A DNA stretch of 22,478 nucleotides from Methanobacterium sp. Its GTDB lineage: Archaea; Methanobacteriota; Methanobacteria; Methanobacteriales; Methanobacteriaceae. Below the pieces are notes generated by a model that saw only the letters and a program-made list of their open reading frames with translations, was not told the origin of the DNA and did no database searches. The DNA lies in NCBI GenBank assembly GCA_009712615.1, contig WASR01000135.1, forward strand, positions 1 to 22,478, read 5' to 3'. Positions 1 through 7,098 of this stretch are shown piece after piece; positions within the stretch are counted from its first letter, which is position 1, and each line of letters begins with the position of its first letter. A program made the position numbers and the translations under genes.

Positions 1-316
1 GTTCTATACAATTCAATTTTAAATTTGAGTAATTATTGGGGGTTTAAATTTGAGTATGAACCGATTATCTTTTTTCTTACTGTGGTAGATATGGTGGTTT
101 AAGGAGGTTTAAGCGAAACAAGTCCATACACGAAGTTAAAATTAGTGTTAAAACCAAAAATAGTAAAGACAGATCGAAGATATACGATACTCTGAAAGTT
201 TAATTAATATAGAAGGTGAAAATTATACCCCTGAATATTGAGTATCATAGAATTTTGTTAAATCTAGAAAAAAATCTAACTAGTGGAATGTACATAATTT
301 AATAATAGGTGATGCA
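1..316. other. Leader region upstream of comA, no intact gene
   Basis: There is no supportable gene in this stretch. It holds a 14-base direct repeat (18-31 and 43-56). A stretch from about 108 to 235 reads as lysine-rich coding-like sequence on the plus strand, but stops and frame changes interrupt it, so it may be a decayed gene tail or chance. A TATA-like A/T run (about 198-213) and the comA ribosome binding site AGGTGAT (307-313) lie nearer the gene. The left edge may cut into an unseen neighbour. Confidence 0.4.
18..56. repeat. 14-base direct repeat upstream of comA
   Basis: TTTAAATTTGAGTA occurs at 18-31 and again, exactly, at 43-56, a 25-base period or about two helical turns plus a little. 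Such phasing suits a pair of regulator sites, but the distance to comA (about 260 bases) is long, so the repeat may belong to a gene left of the window. Confidence 0.45.
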
Positions 317-1090
317 ATGAATGCATTTGATTTTCTTACAAAGGATCGTATAAGACCTTCAGGTGAAGGTGTTACAATGATGTTAGACAAAGGAATGGGT
401 CCTAACATAGTTGAAGACTTTTTAGAGATTTCTGGCAGCTACGTTGATCTTGCCAAGTTTGGATGGGGAACTTCAGCCGTACATGAAAGAGAACTCATCA
501 AATACAAGATCGATACCTATATTTCCAACGATGTTGTGCCATACCCTGGAGGAACACTCTTTGAACAGGCCTACATAACCAATAAATTCAACGAATTTTT
601 AATAGAAGCTCAGGAATTAGGATTTGGAGCCATTGAAATATCCGACGGCACGGTGGACATATCTGCCACAGAAAGATCGGACCTCATAGGAAGGGTTAAG
701 GATGCAGGTTTCATGGTGCTGACTGAGGTTGGCAAGAAAGATCCAACCAAGGACCATCTTCTGAGTCCCGATGATCGTGTGAAACTCGTTGAACAGGATC
801 TTGAATCTGGCGCAGATAAGGTTATTATTGAAGCCAGAGAAGGTGGAAAAGACCTGGGAATCTACAATGGCAAAGGTGAAGTTAAGGAAGATGATATGCA
901 GATTTTAATAGATGCTCTTGATGTGAACAAATTGATCTGGGAAGCTCCACAAAAAAATCAGCAGACCTACATGATACTCAAATTTGGACCAAACGTAAAC
1001 CTTGGGAACATAGCACCCGAAGAGATCACCGCACTTGAAACAATGAGGAGAGGTTTAAGGGGAGATACTTTGGGCAAGGTGAGTTTTTAA
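317..1090 (+). CDS. comA: Phosphosulfolactate synthase ComA
   Basis: The product, 257 residues, matches the ComA family, which adds sulfite to phosphoenolpyruvate to give (2R)-phospho-3-sulfolactate, the first committed step of coenzyme M synthesis in many methanogens. The fold is a TIM barrel. Recognisable family stretches include [12 protein letters not shown] near residue 47, the PYPGGTLFE region near residue 76, EISDGT near residue 106, and [15 protein letters not shown] near residue 169. The length is normal for the family. The ATG start is preceded by AGGTGAT at 307-313 with good spacing. The stop TAA overlaps the ATG of the next gene by one base, so translation of the following ABC protein is probably coupled to comA. 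The cytosolic enzyme gives the whole cluster a methanogenesis-cofactor context. Identification is by recognised sequence, not by search. Confidence 0.95.
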   Translation: MNAFDFLTKDRIRPSGEGVTMMLDKGMGPNIVEDFLEISGSYVDLAKFGWGTSAVHERELIKYKIDTYISNDVVPYPGGTLFEQAYITNKFNEFLIEAQELGFGAIEISDGTVDISATERSDLIGRVKDAGFMVLTEVGKKDPTKDHLLSPDDRVKLVEQDLESGADKVIIEAREGGKDLGIYNGKGEVKEDDMQILIDALDVNKLIWEAPQKNQQTYMILKFGPNVNLGNIAPEEITALETMRRGLRGDTLGKVSF

Positions 1091-1866
1091 TGATAGATAA
1101 GGTTACCGTTCTTGGTGGTTACAACAAACAGGGAGAAGAAGAACCTGTAAAAAAAGTTGTGATTAAAAAAGGAGAAATAGTGGGTGTGGTTGGTCCAACT
1201 GGCAGTGGTAAAAGCTCTTTAATCGGGGATATTGAACAGTTAGCCCAAAAAGACACATTTTCCAAGCGAAAAATTCTTGTGAATGATGAAGAACCCAGTT
1301 ATGATGATAGAACCAATCCAAGAAAGAAAATGGTGGCCCAGTTATCTCAGAATATGAACTTCCTGGCGGACATGAGTGTGGGGGATTTCCTCAATCTTCA
1401 TGCAAAATGCAGAGGGGCAAGCAGTAAATGTGCCGATGCAGTTATAAAACTTGCAAACACACTGACTGGAGAACCAATAAAAAAGGAACATGAGCTCACC
1501 ATACTCAGTGGTGGACAGTCTAGAGCATTGATGGTGGCAGACGTTGCAATCATCAGTGATTCGCCAATAGTCCTAATTGACGAAATTGAAAATGCAGGTA
1601 TAAGAAAACATGATGCCTTAAATGTGCTGTCTGGACATGGAAAAATAGTTATGGTGGTTACCCATGATCCAGTGCTTGCACTCATGACAGACCGGCGGAT
1701 AGTAATGCGATCCGGTGGAATGGAAAAGGTGATCTCAACCACAGAATCTGAAAAAGCCATCTCAAAGAAACTGAGCAGAATAGATGATCTCCTACTGAAT
1801 CTCAGGGACAAGGTAAGAAATGGTGACGTCATAGAGGACATCAATATGGATGGTGCGAACTTATGA
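1090..1866 (+). CDS. Stand-alone ABC-type ATPase of a comA-linked cluster
   Basis: This is a 258-residue single ATP-binding cassette with all core motifs: Walker A GPTGSGKS at 35-42, signature LSGGQ at 139-143, Walker B ending in Asp164-Glu165 and a switch His192 (THD). It has no transmembrane segment, and no permease or binding protein lies nearby, so a transport role is unlikely from context. It resembles the soluble ABC ATPases that drive assembly or activation steps. In methanogens the known example is component A2 (AtwA) of methyl-coenzyme M reductase activation, but that protein has two cassettes and this has one. The start overlaps the comA stop by one base, and the stop overlaps the next start by four bases (ATGA). 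It probably acts with the GTPase and Fe-S protein downstream. The substrate is unknown. The ATPase call is firm, the role is inference. Confidence 0.85.
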   Translation: MIDKVTVLGGYNKQGEEEPVKKVVIKKGEIVGVVGPTGSGKSSLIGDIEQLAQKDTFSKRKILVNDEEPSYDDRTNPRKKMVAQLSQNMNFLADMSVGDFLNLHAKCRGASSKCADAVIKLANTLTGEPIKKEHELTILSGGQSRALMVADVAIISDSPIVLIDEIENAGIRKHDALNVLSGHGKIVMVVTHDPVLALMTDRRIVMRSGGMEKVISTTESEKAISKKLSRIDDLLLNLRDKVRNGDVIEDINMDGANL

Positions 1867-2564
1867 GAATGATTATCGTTGCAGGAACACCAGGTTCAGG
1901 TAAAACTGCGGTGCTCATACATGCTCTTCGAAGCCTTAAAGAAAGGAATCTTAAATCTTCAGTTGTCAAGATTGACTGTCTTTACACCGATGATGGTAAG
2001 AAGTTTGAGAGCATTGGAATTCCAACCAAGGTGGGACTTTCCATGGACATGTGTCCAGATCACTTCGCAATCTACAACATCGAAGATATGATTGAATGGG
2101 CCCGAGAAAATGATTCAGAATGTTTAATAGTTGAAACTGCAGGATTATGCCATAGATGTGCTCCTTACACCCTAAATAGTTTGGGAGTTTGTGTCATAGA
2201 CGCTACAAGCGGACCAAATACTCCACTTAAGGTGGGCCCGTTTTTAAGCACAGCAGATATTGCTGTGATTACCAAGGGAGACATGATATCCCAGGCAGAA
2301 CGGGAAATTTTCAGGGAACGAGTTTTAGAAGTAAATCCTAAATGCAAGGTGATAGATGCAAATGGGCTATCAGGACAGGGCTGTATGGAACTTGCAGAAG
2401 AAATTTACAAATCAGAAGAAGTATCTCTGGAAGAAGAAAAATTAAGACATTCTGCACCACTAGCAGTTTGTACATTATGCGTCGGAGAAACCAAGGTCAA
2501 CAAAAAACATCACAGGGGAATTCTCAGAAAAATTGATGGATTCCAGACCTACAAAGGTGAATGA
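1863..2564 (+). CDS. HypB/UreG-like P-loop GTPase with Cys/His metal-site candidates
   Basis: The 233-residue protein starts with a Walker A motif, GTPGSGKT, at residues 8-15. It also has a Walker B-like ETAGL segment at 91-95 and a TKGD sequence in the place of the GTPase NKxD base-specificity motif. This is the pattern of the SIMIBI-class GTPases of metallocentre assembly (HypB, UreG, CobW relatives). Cysteines are prominent: Cys39, Cys64, Cys96 and Cys99 (CHRC directly after ETAGL), and a C-terminal CTLC at 203-206 followed by a His-His pair at 216-217. These could hold a metal ion or an Fe-S cluster. The start ATG overlaps the stop of the ABC gene in an ATGA arrangement, preceded by GGTG. 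Context suggests cofactor or metal insertion with its neighbours. It is not a standard hydrogenase hypB, because no hyp genes are nearby. Confidence 0.8.
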   Translation: MRMIIVAGTPGSGKTAVLIHALRSLKERNLKSSVVKIDCLYTDDGKKFESIGIPTKVGLSMDMCPDHFAIYNIEDMIEWARENDSECLIVETAGLCHRCAPYTLNSLGVCVIDATSGPNTPLKVGPFLSTADIAVITKGDMISQAEREIFRERVLEVNPKCKVIDANGLSGQGCMELAEEIYKSEEVSLEEEKLRHSAPLAVCTLCVGETKVNKKHHRGILRKIDGFQTYKGE

Positions 2565-2587
2565 AATAGTTTTTATGGTGAAAACAC

Positions 2588-3277
2588 ATGAGCTCAGTCG
2601 ATTCAAATCAGAGATCCAAGGTCACAAAACTGCTACCTGGTTTTAACTGTGGAATATGTGGATACGCTCGCTGCGAAGAATTTGCACATTCCCTTCTCAA
2701 AAGAAAATCTGACCTTGGGAAGTGCAGATTTTTGTATCAGGAAATATTCAACGAGAACAGAAATGAACTTGAAGAATTGTTACGTCAGGAAAATATCATA
2801 CCCACAGAAAAGAATCCTGTGGGTGTTCTTGATGGTTATGAAGCAGATTTTATCTTGAATCCACTTCCAAAGGAAGAATCATGCCGTGAGGTTCTCTATC
2901 CATTCACAAGAAAAACGCTTAAAAAGGATGATATCATCCGATACAGGCCTCTCGGCTGCCCAATAATACATTTTGCCAGAATATTGGATGAAGACAACGG
3001 TCTTATAACTGTGCATATGATAGGGCCTTGTCACAGAATGGATCCAGACAAAGAATTTGATTACATGGATATTGGGGTTTGTATGGTTGGAGGATTTGAA
3101 GGTGTGGTTGAAGGACCACTACCATCTGTTGGAGAGACAGTCAGATTTCTCCCGGGCCACTGCATGATGCAGAAGGTACATTCTGGAGTTGTTGTGCAGG
3201 TGGTTGGTAAAAGAGTCATCATAGAGGGCATAGACCTTAAAGTATGGGCCCCACCTGTAAAGGGTTCTTCAGATTAA
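2588..3277 (+). CDS. [4Fe-4S] domain protein (CdhE/AcsC-type Fe-S motif)
   Basis: The product has 229 residues. Near the N-terminus (from about residue 17) it carries the motif [14 protein letters not shown] and a later Cys, giving C-x2-C-x4-C-x16-C. This is the Fe-S domain (PF04060 type) known from the corrinoid iron-sulfur protein large subunit CdhE/AcsC and from RnfB-like proteins. The remaining 180 residues contain further Cys ([26 protein letters not shown]) and end in a beta-rich stretch. That part is not the TIM barrel of CdhE, so this is not the corrinoid protein itself. The start is ATG with GGTGA eleven bases upstream. It lies 23 bases after the GTPase gene. It may carry electrons or an Fe-S cluster for the ABC ATPase/GTPase pair. 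The Fe-S call is firm, the role unknown. Confidence 0.8.
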   Translation: MSSVDSNQRSKVTKLLPGFNCGICGYARCEEFAHSLLKRKSDLGKCRFLYQEIFNENRNELEELLRQENIIPTEKNPVGVLDGYEADFILNPLPKEESCREVLYPFTRKTLKKDDIIRYRPLGCPIIHFARILDEDNGLITVHMIGPCHRMDPDKEFDYMDIGVCMVGGFEGVVEGPLPSVGETVRFLPGHCMMQKVHSGVVVQVVGKRVIIEGIDLKVWAPPVKGSSD

Positions 3278-3333
3278 AAGGATCTGCAGGTGACCTAACT
3301 ACTTTTTTTAAAAATTATTGGAATGATAACAAA

Positions 3334-4173
3334 ATGGAGTACAGAACAATCCCAGTTAACACGGGTTATATCAAACCCAATGAGTCCTATGACATAATCA
3401 TTGACAATGCTGCAGCTTTGCTTGAAGATGGAGACTTTCTGGTCATTTCAGAAACACCAATATCAGTTTCACAGGGAAGGTTAGTTGATGAATCTAAATT
3501 TAAACCATCCATTCTTTCAATTCTTCTGGCAGATGTGTGGTCCAAATATTTATGGGGATACATATTGGGTCCAATATTTAGAATCAAACCCCGGACAATT
3601 AAAAACTTAAGAAAATTACCACCAGAGGCAAGAACACATAAAAAAGTTATTCTAGACTATTATGGAATTAAACATGCCCTTAAACCTGCTTCAGAGGCAG
3701 GCGTAGATCTTAGTAACGTACCAGGCTCAATGGTATCGTTACTTCCAGATGATCCCACCACTGTTTCAAAGGATATTTCATCGAAGATCAGGTTGAATCA
3801 TGGGAAGGATGTAACTGTCATGATAATTGATACTGATGCCAGCTATCAAATATTCAACACCAAGTTCACTTCACTACCAATTGCAGTTGAGGGCATACGT
3901 TCGGACATGGGATTTTTCGGGTATTTACTAGGGAGATTTTCAACCCTAATTGGACCAACACCCCTTGGAATTTCAGAATCAATGGATCTAGAGCATATAT
4001 TAAAAATAGCAGATGTTGCAGAAAATTTTCACAAGAGTAATGAAACTGATATAGAAACAGTTTATGATATGAGCAAGGCATTTGAAGGGGATGTTGCTGA
4101 TGTAACTATTGAGATGCTTGATTCTGTAAAACATACTCCTGCTGTGATAGTTCGGGGGATTAAAAACCCGTGA
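3334..4173 (+). CDS. F420-0:L-glutamate ligase-like protein (CofE family paralogue)
   Basis: The 279-residue product resembles the CofE family, whose founder adds gamma-linked glutamates to coenzyme F420-0. Family-like segments are the N-terminal IPVNTGYIKPNESYD, the VISETPISVSQGRL block near residue 44, VTVMIIDTDASYQ near residue 177, and the glycine-rich GFFGYLLGRFSTLIGPTPLG segment near residue 205. I chose the ATG at 3334. The frame is open back to 3244, but the extra 30 residues would overlap the upstream gene and do not look like the family N-terminus. No clear ribosome binding site precedes 3334. The true CofE may be elsewhere in the genome and this copy could ligate a different acceptor. 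It is the last gene of the comA cluster, which hints at cofactor modification. No terminator-like element is obvious after it. Confidence 0.7.
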   Translation: MEYRTIPVNTGYIKPNESYDIIIDNAAALLEDGDFLVISETPISVSQGRLVDESKFKPSILSILLADVWSKYLWGYILGPIFRIKPRTIKNLRKLPPEARTHKKVILDYYGIKHALKPASEAGVDLSNVPGSMVSLLPDDPTTVSKDISSKIRLNHGKDVTVMIIDTDASYQIFNTKFTSLPIAVEGIRSDMGFFGYLLGRFSTLIGPTPLGISESMDLEHILKIADVAENFHKSNETDIETVYDMSKAFEGDVADVTIEMLDSVKHTPAVIVRGIKNP

Positions 4174-4491
4174 TTATCTCTATTTAACATGGAGTTGTCT
4201 GGCTTCAACAAATTATAAATACTAATGTATCTATATAATTTAGTACCAAAGTTAATAATCTTAAAACGAAACAATATTAGATTTTTCGCTAAGATTAATG
4301 ATTTTTTAATGGTTTGAAAACTTTGGAATGGAAATTTTTGATATTTGTTACTAAACTACTTGAATTTGTGTTTGGCTACATATTAGGGTACTGTAAATTC
4401 ATGATTTCATACTAAATTTGTTTAATAACGTTTGAAATCCTTATATCAAATTCCAAAGAACCAAGTAAAATGTGTGATAGGAGGGGCATTA
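4174..4491. other. Intergenic region before tfe
   Basis: I see no protein gene or tRNA in this 318-base A+T-rich stretch. Two strong TATA-like runs, AATTATAAAT (4211-4220) and CTATATAATT (4231-4240), lie far upstream of tfe and could drive a long leader or a small RNA, though no RNA fold is recognised. A separate TATA-like site close to tfe is listed on its own. Confidence 0.4.
4433..4448 (+). promoter_or_regulatory. Candidate tfe promoter (BRE/TATA)
   Basis: TGAAATCCTTATATCA forms a purine-rich BRE-like stretch followed by the TATA-like TTATATCA. Initiation about 25 bases on would give a short leader of roughly 20 bases that still includes the ribosome binding site at 4479-4486. Based on pattern only. 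Confidence 0.4.
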
Positions 4492-4980
4492 ATGCTTAAA
4501 GATCCAGCAGTTCAGGAAATTCTAATGGATATTACCAATGATGAACAGAGTAGTGTTTCAATCATTGAGTGTTTGTTAAATGGTAAAACAACAGATGAAG
4601 AAATTGCCGAAGAAACTGAAATTAGGTTGAATATTGTGAGAAAAGTGTTGTATAAATTATACGACGCAGGTATAGCAACTTACAAGCGAAGTAAAGACCC
4701 AGAAACCCAGTGGTATACTTACAGCTGGAAATTTGAGCAAGAGAAGGTTGCTGACATTGTAACTGAAAAGTTCGAAAAGTTCTCCCGAGAAATTGAAGAA
4801 TCATTGGAGTACGAAGAAGGGAACATGTTCTTTTCGTGCAAGTTAAATGGACACCGTTATAAGTTTGATGAAGCATTAGAAAATAACTTTGAATGTCCAG
4901 AATGTGGCGGATCCCTGGAATATCAGGACAACTCCACGATAATTGTTGAATTAAAACAGATGATGGATAGAATTTCATAA
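4492..4980 (+). CDS. tfe: Transcription initiation factor E, alpha subunit (TFE)
   Basis: The 162-residue protein has the TFE layout: an N-terminal winged-helix domain (about 1-85, with [28 protein letters not shown] as the recognition-type helices and the tryptophan-rich wing QWYTYSW), a charged coiled linker (about 85-110), and a C-terminal zinc-ribbon region. TFE helps open promoters and stabilises the archaeal RNA polymerase initiation complex. The start is the ATG at 4492, with an excellent AGGAGGGG site at 4479-4486. A TTG further upstream at 4432 would add 20 unrelated residues. The second zinc knuckle is normal (CPEC at 135-138). The first has only Cys116 followed by His121, with no second Cys in the usual place, so zinc binding may use His or be weak. 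It appears to be a single-gene unit. Confidence 0.92.
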   Translation: MLKDPAVQEILMDITNDEQSSVSIIECLLNGKTTDEEIAEETEIRLNIVRKVLYKLYDAGIATYKRSKDPETQWYTYSWKFEQEKVADIVTEKFEKFSREIEESLEYEEGNMFFSCKLNGHRYKFDEALENNFECPECGGSLEYQDNSTIIVELKQMMDRIS

Positions 4981-4985
4981 ACAAA

Positions 4986-5023
4986 CAATTTTTTTTGCAT
5001 TAACTATTTTTTTCTATTTTTAT
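4986..5023 (+). terminator. T-rich terminator after tfe
   Basis: Just after the tfe stop there are three T-runs in a row: eight T at about 4989, then seven and five T in the following 30 bases. Runs like this on the coding strand are the usual archaeal termination signal. The HD gene starts soon after, so readthrough is possible. Confidence 0.5.
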
Positions 5024-5047
5024 TAACTAGATTAACGAGGGAAATCT

Positions 5048-5557
5048 TTGGATATAAACAGATGCTTAAAGGCTTTAAACGATTATAATTGCCCTCCAAA
5101 TGTTGTTGCTCATTCTAAGGCTGTTTCTAAAAAGGCTGTGGAAATTGCTGTAACTTATTCTGCAAAGGCTGATACAACTGTGGATATGGAACAGGTGAAG
5201 TATGGGGCATTGGTACATGATATTGGCAGATCAAAAACCCATTCCATCCAACATGCAGTTGTAGGTGCTGAAATACTGAGGGATCTTAACTTTCCAGAAT
5301 GCTACATTAACATAACCCTAAGACATATAGGGGCAGGTATTCCCTGTGATGAAGCAGAAGAACTTGGCTTACCTAAAGAAAATTACATTCCCTCCACTAT
5401 TGAAGAAAAGATTGTGGCGCAAGCCGACAATCTGATCAGTGGAACAGAAGAAGTAGATTTAACATTTGTTCTAAATAAATGGGAGGGAAAGTTTGGAAGG
5501 AACCACCCTGCAATTAATAGGATTAAAAAATTGCATGAAGACCTTTTACTGGACTGA
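5048..5557 (+). CDS. HD-domain phosphohydrolase family protein (TIGR00295-like)
   Basis: The 169-residue product has an HD-superfamily metal site: His22, the HD pair His57-Asp58 in the stretch GALVHDIGRS, further His65 and His69, and an LRHIGAG segment plus QADN later, as in HDIG proteins. It matches the small archaeal HDIG family usually listed as TIGR00295. HD proteins hydrolyse phosphate esters, often of nucleotides, but the substrate here is unknown. The start is TTG at 5048. GAGGG at 5037-5041 lies at a good distance, and no ATG occurs in frame until residue 47, past the first metal ligand, so TTG is well supported. Its stop is separated by one base from the stop of the convergent bactofilin gene. 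Confidence 0.85.
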   Translation: MDINRCLKALNDYNCPPNVVAHSKAVSKKAVEIAVTYSAKADTTVDMEQVKYGALVHDIGRSKTHSIQHAVVGAEILRDLNFPECYINITLRHIGAGIPCDEAEELGLPKENYIPSTIEEKIVAQADNLISGTEEVDLTFVLNKWEGKFGRNHPAINRIKKLHEDLLLD

Positions 5558-5558
5558 C

Positions 5559-6236
5559 TCATATTTTTTCTGCGGATTCCACCCTTGATTTTTCATGATC
5601 CATGTAACTATCCTGATATTCCACTTTATCAATTTGGCAGTCGGGTCCGAGTGTAATATTTTTGCCCCTGACAACCTTTGCATGGGTATTTTCAAGATAA
5701 ATTTCATCACCTTCAATTGTATCCACTTCCAAGAAACCCTTGTTTGAATGTGGGGTTATCATATTTTTAAGACCTAAAAAACTGAATTTAGTTTCATTTT
5801 TTATTTTAATGTTGGTTCCACCTATTTCTGATACTTTACATGGCCAGTGCATGGTTAGTTCAAATAATTCTACGTTTAAAAGGCCATCAATTTTAAATCC
5901 TCCTTCAATTTTACAGATTTCAGCGTTTAAGTCACCTGTTGATTCTAAATTTCCTTGAAATGATGCTTCATCAGCGAAAATGTCTCCATTGAAAGTTGAT
6001 TGACCAAAAACCTGTAGGTCAACTGCATTTATTTGACCTGCAAATTTGAATTGTCCCTTTACCATAACTGTTTCGGCAGTTAAGTCTCCTTTCATTTCCC
6101 CTGAACCGAAAACTTCGTATTTTTTACATTCAAGATCACCATTTATCTGGCCACTTCCCTTGATGATAACGTCTCTAAATTTTCCTCCACCCGAACTTCC
6201 CTGTCCATATATCTTTAAATCTGATGCACTTTCCAT
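5559..6236 (-). CDS. Bactofilin-type polymer-forming cytoskeletal protein
   Basis: The 225-residue product is a string of short beta repeats rich in Gly, Ile and Val with spaced motifs such as GSGQINGDLECKKYEVFGSG and KGDLTAETVMVKGQ, the pattern of the bactofilin beta-helix (formerly DUF583). Bactofilins polymerise without nucleotide into filaments near the membrane and shape or position structures in bacteria. There is no signal peptide or membrane helix. The start ATG has AGGGAGGT upstream, and that site overlaps the stop of yhbD, only 13 bases away, so the two genes are surely co-transcribed. In Bacillus subtilis the homologous order is yhbD followed by bactofilin genes yhbE and yhbF. The archaeal copy probably came from a Firmicute. 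What it does in a methanogen is unknown. Confidence 0.85.
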   Translation of the reverse strand: MESASDLKIYGQGSSGGGKFRDVIIKGSGQINGDLECKKYEVFGSGEMKGDLTAETVMVKGQFKFAGQINAVDLQVFGQSTFNGDIFADEASFQGNLESTGDLNAEICKIEGGFKIDGLLNVELFELTMHWPCKVSEIGGTNIKIKNETKFSFLGLKNMITPHSNKGFLEVDTIEGDEIYLENTHAKVVRGKNITLGPDCQIDKVEYQDSYMDHEKSRVESAEKI

Positions 6237-6249
6237 TGTTAAAACCTCC

Positions 6250-6873
6250 CTAAAACATTTTTATCTTCAATTCTTCGATTAATTCCGAAATATTCATAAT
6301 TTCCATGATTTTTACACCTTCTTCAAAGTAAATTTCCTTGGAATCAGGTAACATGCAGCAGCTTGATACTCCCATTTTCCTGAAGAATATCAGTTCGCAA
6401 TTTTTTCCCTTGAATTTTTGATATTTGTTATTGAATAGATGAAACACAAGTTTACCTTCAGAATGTCCTATTATTCCAGATTTGAACATTTTATCCAGTA
6501 AATAAAGGGAAATAATTTGTTCAAAGCTATACTCCTTTGTTTCACCGTAGTCTTCCCTACTGAATTCCAATGTAGCCTCTGAAACAATGTTACGATCAAT
6601 GAGTTCCTTTTCTGATGCTGTTTTTTCGGTTAAATCTGGTGATAACATGTCTGCAAGGCTGTCTAATGAAATATCGCCCTTCATATTTTTTATTTTTTCA
6701 ATTCTATCGATCACCTTGTATTTTGGGAAAAAAGTTTCCTTCCCAGAATAAGTGGAATTTTTTTTGAACCATTCTTCGGGTATTAATTTTTTCCGTTTCC
6801 AGCGATATAATTGTCCATATGAAATTCCAGTCATTTTTAACAGTTCTTTTTTAGATATCAACTCTTGGCTCAA
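6250..6873 (-). CDS. yhbD: YhbD-like MerR-type regulator
   Basis: The 207-residue protein opens with a MerR-like helix-turn-helix, LISKKELLKMTGISYGQLYR, followed by WKRKKLIPEEWFKK, closely resembling YhbD of Bacillus (DUF4004). The C-terminal part (about 100-207) is a mixed region with Cys in KGKNCELIF and VSSCCM, whose ligand is unknown. The start is TTG at 6873, chosen because GAGGTGAT lies just upstream on the minus strand and no ATG is near. It is the first gene of a two-gene unit with the bactofilin and presumably regulates it. Two dyads in the promoter region to its right are candidate operators. The gene pair is rare in archaea as far as I know and looks like a transfer from Firmicutes, with base composition already like the host. 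Confidence 0.82.
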   Translation of the reverse strand: MSQELISKKELLKMTGISYGQLYRWKRKKLIPEEWFKKNSTYSGKETFFPKYKVIDRIEKIKNMKGDISLDSLADMLSPDLTEKTASEKELIDRNIVSEATLEFSREDYGETKEYSFEQIISLYLLDKMFKSGIIGHSEGKLVFHLFNNKYQKFKGKNCELIFFRKMGVSSCCMLPDSKEIYFEEGVKIMEIMNISELIEELKIKMF

Positions 6874-6898
6874 TTGATCACCTCAGGACCACATAGTG

Positions 6899-6935
6899 TA
6901 ACATAACATTGTTTCATTATTGTTGGTTCATGTTA
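6899..6935. promoter_or_regulatory. Dyad at the yhbD promoter
   Basis: TAACAT occurs at 6899-6904 and 6904-6909, and its complement ATGTTA at 6930-6935, with 20 bases between the inner arms. This wide spacing is in the range used by MerR-family dimers. The right arm abuts the yhbD TATA-like box. An imperfect copy of its right half recurs inverted at 7004-7023. Confidence 0.5.
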
Positions 6936-6942
6936 TATAAAA
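6935..6942 (-). promoter_or_regulatory. Candidate yhbD-bactofilin TATA box
   Basis: On the minus strand the sequence TTTTATAT lies about 62 bases before the TTG start of yhbD. Initiation 25 bases downstream would leave a leader of about 37 bases with the GAGGTGAT site. It abuts the dyad at 6899-6935, which fits autorepression. Confidence 0.45.
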
Positions 6943-6994
6943 TTTGTGTGCATTTTCCTATTTTGAAACCCAATTAAAACCAGCCAAATGTTTT

Positions 6995-7006
6995 AAAAAT
7001 ATTTAA
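6995..7006 (+). promoter_or_regulatory. Candidate tfuA-larE TATA box
   Basis: The run AAAAATATTTAA sits about 95 bases before the tfuA ATG, giving a predicted leader of about 70 bases. It overlaps the left arm of the dyad at 7004-7026. Pattern only. Confidence 0.35.
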
Positions 7007-7026
7007 CATGAGAACCAATAATGTTA
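7004..7026. promoter_or_regulatory. Dyad at the tfuA promoter
   Basis: A perfect inverted repeat, TAACAT then 11 bases then ATGTTA. The segment TAACATGAGAACCAATAATG (7004-7023) is an inverted, near-identical copy of the sequence at 6915-6935. One regulator could therefore bind both divergent promoters. Confidence 0.5.
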
Positions 7027-7098
7027 TAATCCAACACAGAAAAAAGCAATTTTCAACTGAAATCTGGATAACATTAATCATCTTTATCAGGTGAATCA

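Noticed and set aside
1398..1844. 148-codon open frame on the minus strand inside the ABC ATPase gene
   Set aside because: Serine- and isoleucine-rich shadow of a well-conserved plus-strand gene with no ribosome binding site or family resemblance.
3244..3333. N-terminal extension of the CofE-like protein
   Set aside because: It would overlap the Fe-S protein gene, looks unlike the family and has no ribosome binding site.
4432..4491. TTG-started N-terminal extension of TFE
   Set aside because: The ATG at 4492 has a strong ribosome binding site and begins the TFE domain. The extension overlaps the likely TATA box.
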